Shown: one piece after another, positions 8,182 through 17,345 of the stretch
How the letters are laid out: every line of letters begins with the position of its first letter
Position numbering within the stretch: position 1 is the stretch's first letter
Virus record (IMG/VR): IMGVR_UViG_3300020455_000047
Span: 1 to 34,887 of that record
Length of the DNA stretch: 34,887 bases
Strand: one strand, 5' to 3'
From: a virus
The notes under the pieces: model-generated
The model's database searches: none
Told to the model about the DNA's origin: nothing
What the model saw: only the letters and a program-made list of their open reading frames with translations
Made by a program: the position numbers and the translations under genes

Positions 8182-9861
8182 TTAAAACGTACCACCGTCG
8201 ATTGTGTCAGTCCACACAGGTACACCCGCTGCTGTAACTGTAAGCACTTGGAATGATGTTGTCGCATCAGCACCTGTGCCAGGTGAACTCATATTTGCCT
8301 CTGCAGTTACCTGTAAAGGATTTGTACCGTTACCATAAACGATACCATTTGATGTAAATGTACCAGCTCCAGTACCACCGAACTGAACCTCAAGGTCAGT
8401 ATCGAGTTCTAGATCACCTAGTACAACTGTACCACGGTTACCTGTTACACCAAATACAGTGTTTGTATCTGTTGCATCTTCAATAAATGTCCATGCACCA
8501 GCTCCGTCACCACCACCTGTGCGGTCATAACCGAAGAAACCAAACTTATTAGTTCCAGAAGCATTGTAGTGAACCTTAACACCACGATCTAGTGCATCAT
8601 CAGCACCACTTACTGTGACAAGAACAGAACCAGCTGCCATTGTTTGAGATAAGTTGTTGCTTAATGTAACTGTTTTAGTTCCAGTATTAATAGAAGAAAT
8701 AGTTGTGCTGTTAGGAATTCCTGTAGTTGTTGAGGTAACTGAGTCACCAACTTGTAGTTGATCTACAGCATCTACAACAACGTCTGGTTGCCCACCAGTT
8801 GCTTCCGCAGTCAGTGTGACAGGAGTTGTTGGATCTCCTAGTTCGATTGTAGGATCATTAACTGACATTGAAGCAGAGTTCACTGTAGTTGTAGTTCCAT
8901 CAATCTGGAGGTCACCTTTAATAATAACAAGACCACCCGCATCAGTTGTAGGGTCAGGGTCAAGTATTAATTCTTGTACACTGTTTATTGTAGATAATGT
9001 ATTACCATCTAACTTAAGGTTATCAATTTGGATGTCACCAGTCTGTTGTGTACTACCAGAAATATTGGTTTGTCCATTGAAGGTTACACCATTTTGGAAT
9101 GTAGTTGTGGAATTAACTGTTAGAGAATCTCCATTGTTAGTTCCTAATGTAACATTGTCATCTACATTTAGATCCTTGATATGTGCAGTTGCAGCAACAC
9201 CAATACCACCCGCAACTGTAAATGCTGCTGTAGCAACGTTAGAAGCGTCTGTGGTGTCTGCAATATTGACTTGGACACCAGTGCCATAGTTCCAGTCTGC
9301 ACCCTCTACTTGGATCTTGTCAGAAGTTGTCTCATCATATCTGATAGAAGCATCCTTTGTGTTACCAAAGTTTAGTTTCATATCATCAGCGATACGCAAG
9401 TCGGGGGTTCCTGCTACACGCTTGATGTCTAAAACTGCATCTGAGTCGTTGAATGAGAGTTCTACATCTCCTGTAGTTCCAAATTCTAATTCTTGTCCAT
9501 CTTCGATGACCAACTTACCTGTGCCATTTGCACGGAAGATAAGGTCAGCATCTGTTGTGGAAGTTGTTATTACGTTAGCATTTAACTCAATGTCATCTAC
9601 TAACCATTGATCTATCTTTGAATTACTATCTACGATAGCAACAGAACTTCCTGTAAGTGTTCCATGCACATGATCGAGCATGTCAGTAAAATATCTACCA
9701 CCTACAATCTGTGCAGCACCATTGTTATCTCCAACAAATAGTCTATCACCCGCATTTGCTTGGGTTCCGTTTGCTCCAGTAGTAATGGCGAGTTCACCAA
9801 ACGTAATGGTGCCAGGTGCGGTAGAACCTGTACTCCTTTTTATCAGGATATTTGATGCCAT
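8182..9861 (-). CDS. Fibre-like virion structural protein, 559 aa
   Basis: The N-terminus (MASNILIKRSTGSTAPGT, then 'FGELAIT' and 'GDRLFVG') is the same fibre N-domain as in the 2409-aa protein. Residues 80-200 have the pattern 'DLIFRANGTGKLVI', 'FGTTGDVELSFN', 'DLRIADDMKLNFG', typical of repetitive beta segments in marine T4-like fibre proteins. No Cys is present. The C-terminus ends DTIDGGTF, close to the INGGSF end of the neighbouring 73-aa protein. The start overlaps the previous stop as TAATG, and a GGGGG run about nine bases upstream serves as ribosome binding site. Probably a tail fibre or fibre-connector subunit. Confidence 0.8.
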   Translation of the reverse strand: MASNILIKRSTGSTAPGTITFGELAITTGANGTQANAGDRLFVGDNNGAAQIVGGRYFTDMLDHVHGTLTGSSVAIVDSNSKIDQWLVDDIELNANVITTSTTDADLIFRANGTGKLVIEDGQELEFGTTGDVELSFNDSDAVLDIKRVAGTPDLRIADDMKLNFGNTKDASIRYDETTSDKIQVEGADWNYGTGVQVNIADTTDASNVATAAFTVAGGIGVAATAHIKDLNVDDNVTLGTNNGDSLTVNSTTTFQNGVTFNGQTNISGSTQQTGDIQIDNLKLDGNTLSTINSVQELILDPDPTTDAGGLVIIKGDLQIDGTTTTVNSASMSVNDPTIELGDPTTPVTLTAEATGGQPDVVVDAVDQLQVGDSVTSTTTGIPNSTTISSINTGTKTVTLSNNLSQTMAAGSVLVTVSGADDALDRGVKVHYNASGTNKFGFFGYDRTGGGDGAGAWTFIEDATDTNTVFGVTGNRGTVVLGDLELDTDLEVQFGGTGAGTFTSNGIVYGNGTNPLQVTAEANMSSPGTGADATTSFQVLTVTAAGVPVWTDTIDGGTF

Positions 9862-10082
9862 TAGAAGCTACCCCCGTTAATTGTTATGTCGTTTAATACA
9901 TTTGTGGCGATGAATCTTGTGCTTGATGCGTCATAAACGAGCACTGATCCGTTTGCTAGTCCGCCCTGTGATGTGTCTGTCAAATCTACGTCTGACATTC
10001 CGCCAATCGTGCCACCGCCACCACCTGTAGCGACACGTGTGACTCTTGGAACTGATTGGTCTCCAAATCTTAGTCTTGCCAT
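9861..10082 (-). CDS. Small Gly-rich virion protein, 73 aa
   Basis: A 73-aa protein with a basic N-terminus (MARLRFGDQSVPRVTRV), a GGGGG linker and a fibre-type motif 'LANGSVLVYDASSTRF'. The end, INGGSF, resembles that of the 559-aa protein. Its stop overlaps the 559-aa start as TAATG, and its own start directly follows the stop of the 112-aa gene. A GAGGGGG ribosome binding site lies upstream. The pattern suggests a small fibre or collar component co-translated with its neighbour; the precise role is unknown. Confidence 0.75.
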   Translation of the reverse strand: MARLRFGDQSVPRVTRVATGGGGGTIGGMSDVDLTDTSQGGLANGSVLVYDASSTRFIATNVLNDITINGGSF

Positions 10083-10421
10083 TTAAAGTGTTACCCCCTC
10101 AAGAACGCTTACCGATCCTTCTAACACTCTGGACTTAATGCCAGATCCAGAAGTTATTACAACGTCATATACAAACCGTCCACTCTTCATAGCAGCGGTC
10201 TGTGAATTAGTCAGAGATAGTTGTACTCTTCCGCTTGTCGCAGGAGATAAAACTGCAGCAGTCACTGTTTGCGAAGTACTACTTGTGTAGTGCTTTTTGA
10301 TCAAACACGCTGCTGTATATCCAGTTAGGTCAAAATCTGTACCATTATCATTCTCAACCGTAAAGTCGATGATAAAGTCAGCACCTTGATATATTATTAG
10401 ATTGGATACAGCACTTGCCAT
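10083..10421 (-). CDS. Small beta-rich virion protein, BppU-N-like, 112 aa
   Basis: The opening pattern 'IIYQGADFIIDFTVENDNGT' then 'FDLTGYTAACLIKKHY' is typical of the small beta-sandwich found in phage baseplate and fibre proteins, including the N-terminal domain of siphophage BppU. The rest alternates strands ('GRVQLSLTNSQTAAM', 'GRFVYDVVIT') and ends LEGSVSVLEGVTL. It is followed directly by the 73-aa gene (stop and start adjacent). The 37 bases before it hold late-promoter-like sequences. Likely an accessory virion protein that sits between fibre and baseplate; the placement is inference. Confidence 0.75.
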   Translation of the reverse strand: MASAVSNLIIYQGADFIIDFTVENDNGTDFDLTGYTAACLIKKHYTSSTSQTVTAAVLSPATSGRVQLSLTNSQTAAMKSGRFVYDVVITSGSGIKSRVLEGSVSVLEGVTL

Positions 10422-10444
10422 TCTCTAAAAGAATTCCCGTATAA

Positions 10445-10467
10445 TATTTAGCTTAACTTTATTTATC
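10445..10467 (-). promoter_or_regulatory. Weak late-promoter-like pair before the 112-aa gene
   Basis: Minus-strand GATAAATA (10467-10460, one mismatch to TATAAATA, containing the TAA stop of the upstream 73-aa gene) is followed by GCTAAATA (10452-10445, two mismatches). The second ends 23 bases before the ATG at 10421, close to the 21-base spacing at the two best sites. Either could drive the fibre gene set. Confidence 0.4.
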
Positions 10468-10680
10468 CTTCTTCTCTACTAGGGTCTTCAGAAGTGACTT
10501 TACTTCATCAAGTTCTGTTCTTAGGTCTTCTAGTGTTCTATCCTTTTTTCTTGCAGCATCCCTTGCTTTAATATATGCATCATACTGTGATGTGTCTGTA
10601 TTGAGTATTGCATTAGACTCAGGATCCCTGCCGAGAGTTGTATGACCCTCAACAGGAACTAGTTCAATTTCATCTTTCAT
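10459..10680 (-). CDS. Small charged coiled-coil protein, 73 aa
   Basis: A 73-aa protein starting MKDEIELVPVEGHTTLGRD, with 'SNAILNTDTSQYDAYIKARD' in the middle and a charged coiled-coil end (LEDLRTELDEVKSLLKTLV). Proteins with this opening ('IELVPVEGH...L.RD..S.AI.NTD') recur next to virion genes of marine T4-like phages. The start overlaps the stop of the 2221-aa gene as TAATG, so the two are probably translationally coupled. The function is unknown. The coiled coil suggests an assembly factor or a minor virion part. Confidence 0.75.
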   Translation of the reverse strand: MKDEIELVPVEGHTTLGRDPESNAILNTDTSQYDAYIKARDAARKKDRTLEDLRTELDEVKSLLKTLVEKKDK

Positions 10681-13600
10681 TACGCTAGAGCGATTCCTCT
10701 TAAATCTTTGACTCTTGGTATATATGGTTGTGCGTGGTTGAGTAGACTTATCTTAATTTGGAAACCATCAAACTCTTCTACATCCTCAACTGTATACTCA
10801 TAGTCAGTAAATTCAACTAAATCGTTATTTGGAATTAGTGAACCTGTATCTGGTACACCTGTACTATTAAAGAATTGGAATGGCAAATCGTCTAGACTAT
10901 CTGCATATCCAACTGGTACTAATTTAAACATAACCACAATCTTAGATTGTGTCCATATATTAGCAGCAAGCATTACCTTAAGTCCAGTTGCACTCTTTTC
11001 CAATCTTGCAACCTTAGTAATGTAGTTACCCGCACACTCAGTTCCAACATTTGCTGTTGGTTCTATATTGTTAATTACGTTTGATGTAGTTATAACATCA
11101 CATCTAGTTAGGTCAATTACAGGAGATAGGTGTGATACCTCAGAATCCAGATTCAACTCAAGTGTCAATGACTTAACACTATTCATTCTATTAATCTCGT
11201 TAATCTGGTTTGCAACTATTTTAGTAGCAGGGAAGTAATTCTCTTCTCCGATAGTAATGTCTTGGAAGTCACTGTCCTTAACAAAGGATACCTCAGCAGA
11301 TGATCCAGTTGGGAAAGGTCCGCAAGATGTTCCACTAGTTCCTTGAACTCTAGAAATAATGCTAGTACGAGGTTCTACCTGACTCTGTATCTGTGGTGAT
11401 AGAACATCCCATGGAATATTCTGTGACGCAACAACGTTGCCTCCTCCACCAAATATACCTGTGCCCGCATTTACACCACTAATTTGTAAGTTGTAACTAT
11501 GTGGACTGTTTATAGATGTAACACCACTACTGTGTGTCTTATTGATCTTAGTTAAAGGTATACCGTCAAAGTTATAGCATTGAACCACTGCACCTACAAG
11601 GTGTGCTTTACCAGTTGCAGATCCTGCAACTCCATTATGGTTTCTACCATTTGTAGCAAATGTAATTGTATTCGTGGTAGTATTGATTGCCTGATAAGCA
11701 ATAATTTCGTCACCACTACCATCTTCCTCTGTACCAAGTATTCTTATAAAACCAGGATTTGTGTTGCTAACTGAACTACCACCTATGGTTGTATGGAATT
11801 TATCTGGATCTGTAAGAACAACAGATGAACCATCAGCAGCAAGGTTAGATGCAGATATTTGACTGTCTGCCACCTCAGATATAACACCACTTATCTGTAA
11901 GTAGTTAAGTGCTGATTGCATACCATGATTACTGTGGAATACTCTGATCTGATCACTGCCCGCAGTTGTCACAAATGGATTTGTTCTTAGATTAAGGAAT
12001 CCACCATTACTTTCTCCCAACTCACCATTTTCTAGTATAAGTCTAGATGGTGCTGCTGTTGATGGGAGTGTAAATTCTGCCCTGTAAATCTTGAACATCA
12101 AGTCTTCGTACTGTGATGGTGTCCATGTAGATGCGTTCTGTGACTTAAATAGAACACCGATATATGGTTGTTCAGATATCTTCTCTCCAACGTGTGCAGC
12201 ATCAATAGCATCATTACCTAGTAATGAGATGAATACCTTATACTGGTTTGAGTCAGAAGTTACCACCATCGCATGTTCTGTTCTGTATGGTATGAATACA
12301 GGTGCTTTGAATGTAAACGTAGTTGGTTTAGAAGCATCTGTAGATGTAAATACATCTTCTGCCTGTTTTACAACCTTAGAGAATGGTAATATGGTTTGTG
12401 TTGGATTACCGTTTTCTACAGTTCTAATATCTACTGCAACAGGAATCTCTTCATCCTTAGTAAAGAAGAACAAGTCAATCTTAGTTAAGAATACACCACC
12501 TTCTAGGGTAGAGTCCTCAATTAAGAATGTCTGTGCTAGTGGGTCACACCATCTAGTCTCATCTCTAGATGTTTCTGTGACACTAACTAATGTTCTAGAA
12601 TCAAACTGATCCTCAGATGTAACTCTTGCATTTCTTACAGATATAATAGTTTCTTGTGTAGTCTGTAAAATACCTGATGAACTAAATTCTGCTTCACCAC
12701 TAGAATCTGATACACCAACAACTCTACTGTCATTTGATGTGTCACTAAGTCTAAACAGTTTTGTACCAGTCTTGAACTTAAGATTACCAGCTACGTTAGG
12801 TGCATCAATGAAGAATGAACCACGAAGATTACCTTTCTTATCTGTAACTAGATCCTTGCTAGAAACTTTTGCAACTGCACCACTAGTCTCTCCAACTAAG
12901 TAATCATTTAACTTAGGAGAACCATAGTAACTACCTTTAACTTGATCTGCAAGTGACTTGGTATCAATATTAATAAATGTTAGGTTTGAGGTGTAGTCGG
13001 TTGTTGTGCTGATATCAGTCCCATCAAGAGGATTGATTGCAATATTCTCGTTAGGAGCTGATACTCTTGCCTTAAATCTGAATTTACCATTACCTTTTTT
13101 AACATAAACTGTCTCACCAATTTGGAACGGAATGTTATTTGTTTGTGAATCTGTGCTTGGATCTTTTACTAGACCAATAATTTTTGGTGTAATAAGTTTC
13201 TTAGGTATTGCAATACCATCAAAGAATGCAAAGAATTTTGTTCTTGGTTTAAGTTTCTGACATACAAACTCTATGTTTCTAGAACGCATAAACTGGATAT
13301 GCTCTACTGATACAACTTTACTACCAAGTGATTGTTGTTCGATAACAGGAGTGACTCTGTATCTTACACCAGTTCTTGCTTGTTTTGTAGTTGTTGTAGT
13401 TGTAGTTGTAATAGTTCTACGACGTCTTACTCTACCTTTTCCTCCACCACGCCATGAACCAACTTGTCTGTTTACATCAGTTCCTGTCCATGTTGTCTTC
13501 CATGAGTTCCAATGTATAGGAGAGAATCCATTCTGGTCTGCATTGTATTCTCTAACTGTAGTTAAGAAGTTACCTTCTACGACAGGACCTTGGATAGGAT

Positions 13601-16600
13601 TAAGAGATTTTGTATCTACCCAGTTGTCAGACTCTGGATATAACTCTAGATCACCAGTGTATGTGAATACGTTAAATGGGTTTACATTCTCAACAGCAGA
13701 TGCATATGGTTGGTCAATTAGAACAGATGATGTATAAGGTAATGTAATAATATCATCAGTCTGTTGCACGTTTTGTGATGATGTGCTGTATTGTAGAGGA
13801 ACCTGAGTTGTATAGTGTGCAGGACGCATTTGTCCTCTCTCAAAGTCAGTTGATACTCTATAATCAGGATGTAATGTATCTGCAGTAGAAAGAGATGCAA
13901 AGTTATCTACAATAAAACCATTCTTAAATCTGCTAAGACCACTAGAGTCTCTAATCTCCATATTTGCAGTCTCACTTTCCAATAGTGACAACTGTGTATA
14001 GAATTCAAGTGTTTTGATTCTATCTTCTAATACCTGTATATCTCTAAAGGTATATCTCTTGAAGTTTGTCTCTACAATAGTGACATCTTCCTCAACATTA
14101 AACACATATGGAGCATAAGATACTGTTGCAAGAAGCATTGCATCTTCTATGTCCTCTGGTGGTTGTGGTCTAGTATTAGGTGCACCTTTTACTATAGAGA
14201 ATACACTGTCTCTACTGAGGAATAATTTATCAACACGTGGTAGATAATATTGTATGCTTAGTGTTGTTGTATCACTAATGCCAGGTAATCCTACCTCATT
14301 ATTTGTAAATGCTCTATTATTAAAGTCAAAATATTTTGTAGCAGTTAGTGTGTATGGAGATGCTTGTGATCCACTTCCTCCAAACTGTTCTGGTACAATA
14401 GGACGGAAATCAATTACATCTCTAAGTTGAGTTCCCTCGTATTGTGGAATAATTTTATAGTCTGCCTCAGAGTAAGAATCAACTGTATATGGGTTAGATC
14501 CGTTTGATGTAAAGAATCTATCAAAGATAACAAGGATTTTATGAGTTGGTTCTGCAAATCCTGCTTTTCTAACAAGTCTAGAATAATCATAGAACTGATC
14601 TCTCTGACCACTATCAAGATCAAATGTATCTGTGATATCAGTAGAACCTGGTTGTAGTCCACCAGTTACAATTTTCAATGTTGCATTAGGTGCAGTAATT
14701 GTCTCACCATCTGTAAACTTATCGTCCTCTACAGGAATGAAGTAAATCACATTACCAGTTGTAGATACTATTCTCGCTCTAGATCCAGATGCATCACCTT
14801 GAATTACATCGTCTATTGCAAGACTTCCTAGTAAGTTTGTGTATTGTAAGTTAGGTATGACAGCAGAGTTAGAATCTGTAGACTCATATATTGCCTTAAT
14901 TTTAATTACATCAGCACAACCTAAAGATATAGAACTATCTTCAACCCTAGTTCCAAATCCACCAGTTACTTGGTTTAAACCATTTGCTGATCCTAGAGAA
15001 TCATTTATCTCTAGAACTTTCATTCTTTGTGTAGTTTTTGCCTTACCAGATCTATCTGCACTTGATACAGTTCCAATAACATCAATAGAACTTACACCAC
15101 TTAGACCTTGTAGTGCTAAGTCTTCTGTATTTGTTGTATCACCATTAATTGTAAATCCATTGTTAGCAGACATGATATCGCCCGCACCTGATCCTGCAGT
15201 AACAATAACTAAGAAGTCATCGTTATTTGCTCCATTGATCCATTTTAAACCAGATCCTGCAGTAGCAGTAGCATTACCACCACTAACACTAATACCAGTA
15301 ACACTTACTCTAAAACGTCCTGATGGATTGATTGTATTGTTATTATTAGTATTTTTAACAGCAGAATATCCTAAAGGAGTCAATAGTTGCTTCTTATTTG
15401 CTTCTTTTAATTCTGGTCTTGTTCTAACAACAGGACTTGTAAGTGCACCATCAGCAATGTTATTTGATGTTAACGATTGAATAGTAAATGTAAAGTTATT
15501 ATTTACAGTTACAACCTTTGCTCTATGTGCTAAGTTATTGTTTGAGAACTCTACAACGTCTCCTATTCTCAATTGAGACTTAAAGTTAGACAGTGTAGAT
15601 GAGATTGTTCCTGTAGCACTTGTACCAGTTCCTGATACAGAACTAAGAATAGGACCTGAACCAGGCAATGCTACCTTAACATCTAATACTGCATCAGCAG
15701 TTCCACCACCAGTTGCAAAATGATATTGTTTTACATCACCAAATCCAAATGTTCTTATCGCACTAATAGTTCCATAAGTTGCACCTGACGCATTATTTTT
15801 CTTAAGAACTTCTCCTGATACAAATGTACCAGTAACACCATATAAAAATGTTGTAGTGCTTGATGATACTGCTGCAGCAAGGAATCCTGTAGCACCACTA
15901 GTAGCACCTACAACTAGGTCTCCTTGACTACCACTAGTAGATCCAGTGGTTATTTGTGTATAAAACTGTGTATCAATAAAGTTTGCACGATATACTGTAG
16001 AAGAATCTCCTGCAATGTTACCAGACTCAAATGCAAAGTTAACAACTCTTGACCTACCAATTGTTTGCCCTGCTGCTGTGCCAGGTGTTGATGTCTCTAG
16101 ATCTTGTAAATTTATTGTCTCATATAATCTAGGTGCTTCATGTAAATTTGTCATAAAGACAAAGTTACCAAAGTCTGATGTCAGTGTTTTGTTTGATTCA
16201 GTAGTAAAACTTCTTGGTTTATCTACATCTTTATACGTTGTAGATAATCTCTCTGTTCTATAACCTTGTACATATGCACAACCAGAGGATAATTGTAAGG
16301 ATATCTTGTCCTCAGAAGGAGTTGCACCACTAGATGTTAGATCTGCTGCTTCGTATATACCATTATTAAATCCATCATTTAGATTTTCTCTAGCATCTAT
16401 CTTAAATTTCTTAACATAGTAATTACCAGATTCCTCTTTTGTTCTAGTAGCAAGAATATCATTGATAAAACCTAGATCACTACGTTCTACTTTCTTCTCA
16501 ATCTTACCAGTGTCAGTCCTTAGTAATTCTATAAAGTCAGCAGAGTTAGGTGCTGTTGTTAATTTCTTAACTAAGGTAAGAGTAATTTTAAATCTATCTG

Positions 16601-17345
16601 CACCAGGTGCTGAGAAGTTTGTGCTACCAATAGCATTATCATATAAACTTGCGTCTTCATCAGCAGTTATAATTCTCTCTTCTACTTTTAATCCTACTTT
16701 GTATGATGGTTCTGTGCCATACTGATCTAGTATGACTGTCTGTGCTGCAACATTAACAAAATATCCTCTTGTGAAGAATACTCCTGCACCTACACTAGCA
16801 GTAGATCCTCTCGATGTAGAGGATGAGTTAAGCAACTGTGCTAAAGGTGTACCAGAAGCGATAGTTGTCGATGCGTATGTTATATCAGTCTCACAAACAA
16901 ATGTTTCTCCATCTGTAAATGTGCTAGTAACGTTATCTTCCGCTTTTTGTAAGTAGTTAAGATAAAATGTTATCTGACTTTTAGATGATGTATTAGAACT
17001 AATAGAGAATAGAATACGGGCACGAACACCAGAGGTAGATCCTTTAATAATCTGTCCATCTAATGCAGTTCTATAATTCTCTACGTCTAGGTTGAGGTAA
17101 TTGTTCTGAATCAAGATACATGGCACATCCTTGTTCAGAGTAATACCGCCAGGCACCACCATAGAACCTTCTTTATAGACACCTTGACCGAACGTGTCTA
17201 TCTGATCTTGCAATAAAGTTTGCAGTGTTGTAAGTTCTCTTGCTTGGACTGGGAAACCAGGCTTAAAAAGAACCTTTAAGAACCCCTTGCTTTTGTCGAA
17301 ATCATCGAAGTAAGGAGCTATGTTGAGGTTTGTATTCTGTGCCAT
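10680..17345 (-). CDS. Large DUF4815-like virion/baseplate protein, 2221 aa
   Basis: The N-terminus (PYFDDFDKSKGFLKVLFKPG, then 'QARELTTLQTLLQDQID', residues 11-51) is the hallmark of the large DUF4815 proteins of marine T4-like phages. 'APGADRFKITLTLVKK' near 245-265 belongs to the same family. Around residue 1307 is RRRRTI followed by eight Thr, and about 30 residues later 'FMRSRNIEFVCQKLKPRTKF' and 'FFDG', a block conserved in this family. A 'GDEIIAYQAI...ATNGRNHNG' module lies near 1950. The gene directly follows gp8 (TAA then ATG), where T4 has gp9 and gp10. It is probably the outer baseplate or fibre-attachment component, but I cannot show homology to gp9 or gp10. No signal peptide or membrane segment. 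Confidence 0.85.
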   Translation of the reverse strand: MAQNTNLNIAPYFDDFDKSKGFLKVLFKPGFPVQARELTTLQTLLQDQIDTFGQGVYKEGSMVVPGGITLNKDVPCILIQNNYLNLDVENYRTALDGQIIKGSTSGVRARILFSISSNTSSKSQITFYLNYLQKAEDNVTSTFTDGETFVCETDITYASTTIASGTPLAQLLNSSSTSRGSTASVGAGVFFTRGYFVNVAAQTVILDQYGTEPSYKVGLKVEERIITADEDASLYDNAIGSTNFSAPGADRFKITLTLVKKLTTAPNSADFIELLRTDTGKIEKKVERSDLGFINDILATRTKEESGNYYVKKFKIDARENLNDGFNNGIYEAADLTSSGATPSEDKISLQLSSGCAYVQGYRTERLSTTYKDVDKPRSFTTESNKTLTSDFGNFVFMTNLHEAPRLYETINLQDLETSTPGTAAGQTIGRSRVVNFAFESGNIAGDSSTVYRANFIDTQFYTQITTGSTSGSQGDLVVGATSGATGFLAAAVSSSTTTFLYGVTGTFVSGEVLKKNNASGATYGTISAIRTFGFGDVKQYHFATGGGTADAVLDVKVALPGSGPILSSVSGTGTSATGTISSTLSNFKSQLRIGDVVEFSNNNLAHRAKVVTVNNNFTFTIQSLTSNNIADGALTSPVVRTRPELKEANKKQLLTPLGYSAVKNTNNNNTINPSGRFRVSVTGISVSGGNATATAGSGLKWINGANNDDFLVIVTAGSGAGDIMSANNGFTINGDTTNTEDLALQGLSGVSSIDVIGTVSSADRSGKAKTTQRMKVLEINDSLGSANGLNQVTGGFGTRVEDSSISLGCADVIKIKAIYESTDSNSAVIPNLQYTNLLGSLAIDDVIQGDASGSRARIVSTTGNVIYFIPVEDDKFTDGETITAPNATLKIVTGGLQPGSTDITDTFDLDSGQRDQFYDYSRLVRKAGFAEPTHKILVIFDRFFTSNGSNPYTVDSYSEADYKIIPQYEGTQLRDVIDFRPIVPEQFGGSGSQASPYTLTATKYFDFNNRAFTNNEVGLPGISDTTTLSIQYYLPRVDKLFLSRDSVFSIVKGAPNTRPQPPEDIEDAMLLATVSYAPYVFNVEEDVTIVETNFKRYTFRDIQVLEDRIKTLEFYTQLSLLESETANMEIRDSSGLSRFKNGFIVDNFASLSTADTLHPDYRVSTDFERGQMRPAHYTTQVPLQYSTSSQNVQQTDDIITLPYTSSVLIDQPYASAVENVNPFNVFTYTGDLELYPESDNWVDTKSLNPIQGPVVEGNFLTTVREYNADQNGFSPIHWNSWKTTWTGTDVNRQVGSWRGGGKGRVRRRRTITTTTTTTTKQARTGVRYRVTPVIEQQSLGSKVVSVEHIQFMRSRNIEFVCQKLKPRTKFFAFFDGIAIPKKLITPKIIGLVKDPSTDSQTNNIPFQIGETVYVKKGNGKFRFKARVSAPNENIAINPLDGTDISTTTDYTSNLTFINIDTKSLADQVKGSYYGSPKLNDYLVGETSGAVAKVSSKDLVTDKKGNLRGSFFIDAPNVAGNLKFKTGTKLFRLSDTSNDSRVVGVSDSSGEAEFSSSGILQTTQETIISVRNARVTSEDQFDSRTLVSVTETSRDETRWCDPLAQTFLIEDSTLEGGVFLTKIDLFFFTKDEEIPVAVDIRTVENGNPTQTILPFSKVVKQAEDVFTSTDASKPTTFTFKAPVFIPYRTEHAMVVTSDSNQYKVFISLLGNDAIDAAHVGEKISEQPYIGVLFKSQNASTWTPSQYEDLMFKIYRAEFTLPSTAAPSRLILENGELGESNGGFLNLRTNPFVTTAGSDQIRVFHSNHGMQSALNYLQISGVISEVADSQISASNLAADGSSVVLTDPDKFHTTIGGSSVSNTNPGFIRILGTEEDGSGDEIIAYQAINTTTNTITFATNGRNHNGVAGSATGKAHLVGAVVQCYNFDGIPLTKINKTHSSGVTSINSPHSYNLQISGVNAGTGIFGGGGNVVASQNIPWDVLSPQIQSQVEPRTSIISRVQGTSGTSCGPFPTGSSAEVSFVKDSDFQDITIGEENYFPATKIVANQINEINRMNSVKSLTLELNLDSEVSHLSPVIDLTRCDVITTSNVINNIEPTANVGTECAGNYITKVARLEKSATGLKVMLAANIWTQSKIVVMFKLVPVGYADSLDDLPFQFFNSTGVPDTGSLIPNNDLVEFTDYEYTVEDVEEFDGFQIKISLLNHAQPYIPRVKDLRGIALA

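Noticed and set aside
12091-13737. Other long plus-strand frames, including one with a Val run near 13390
   Set aside because: The Val run is the complement of the Thr run in the 2221-aa protein. These frames are shadows.
14839-15480. Plus-strand open frame of 213 codons
   Set aside because: It lies antisense to the 2221-aa gene, whose protein is clearly family-like; the plus frame has no recognisable domain or ribosome site and reflects the low stop density opposite Thr/Ser-rich coding DNA.
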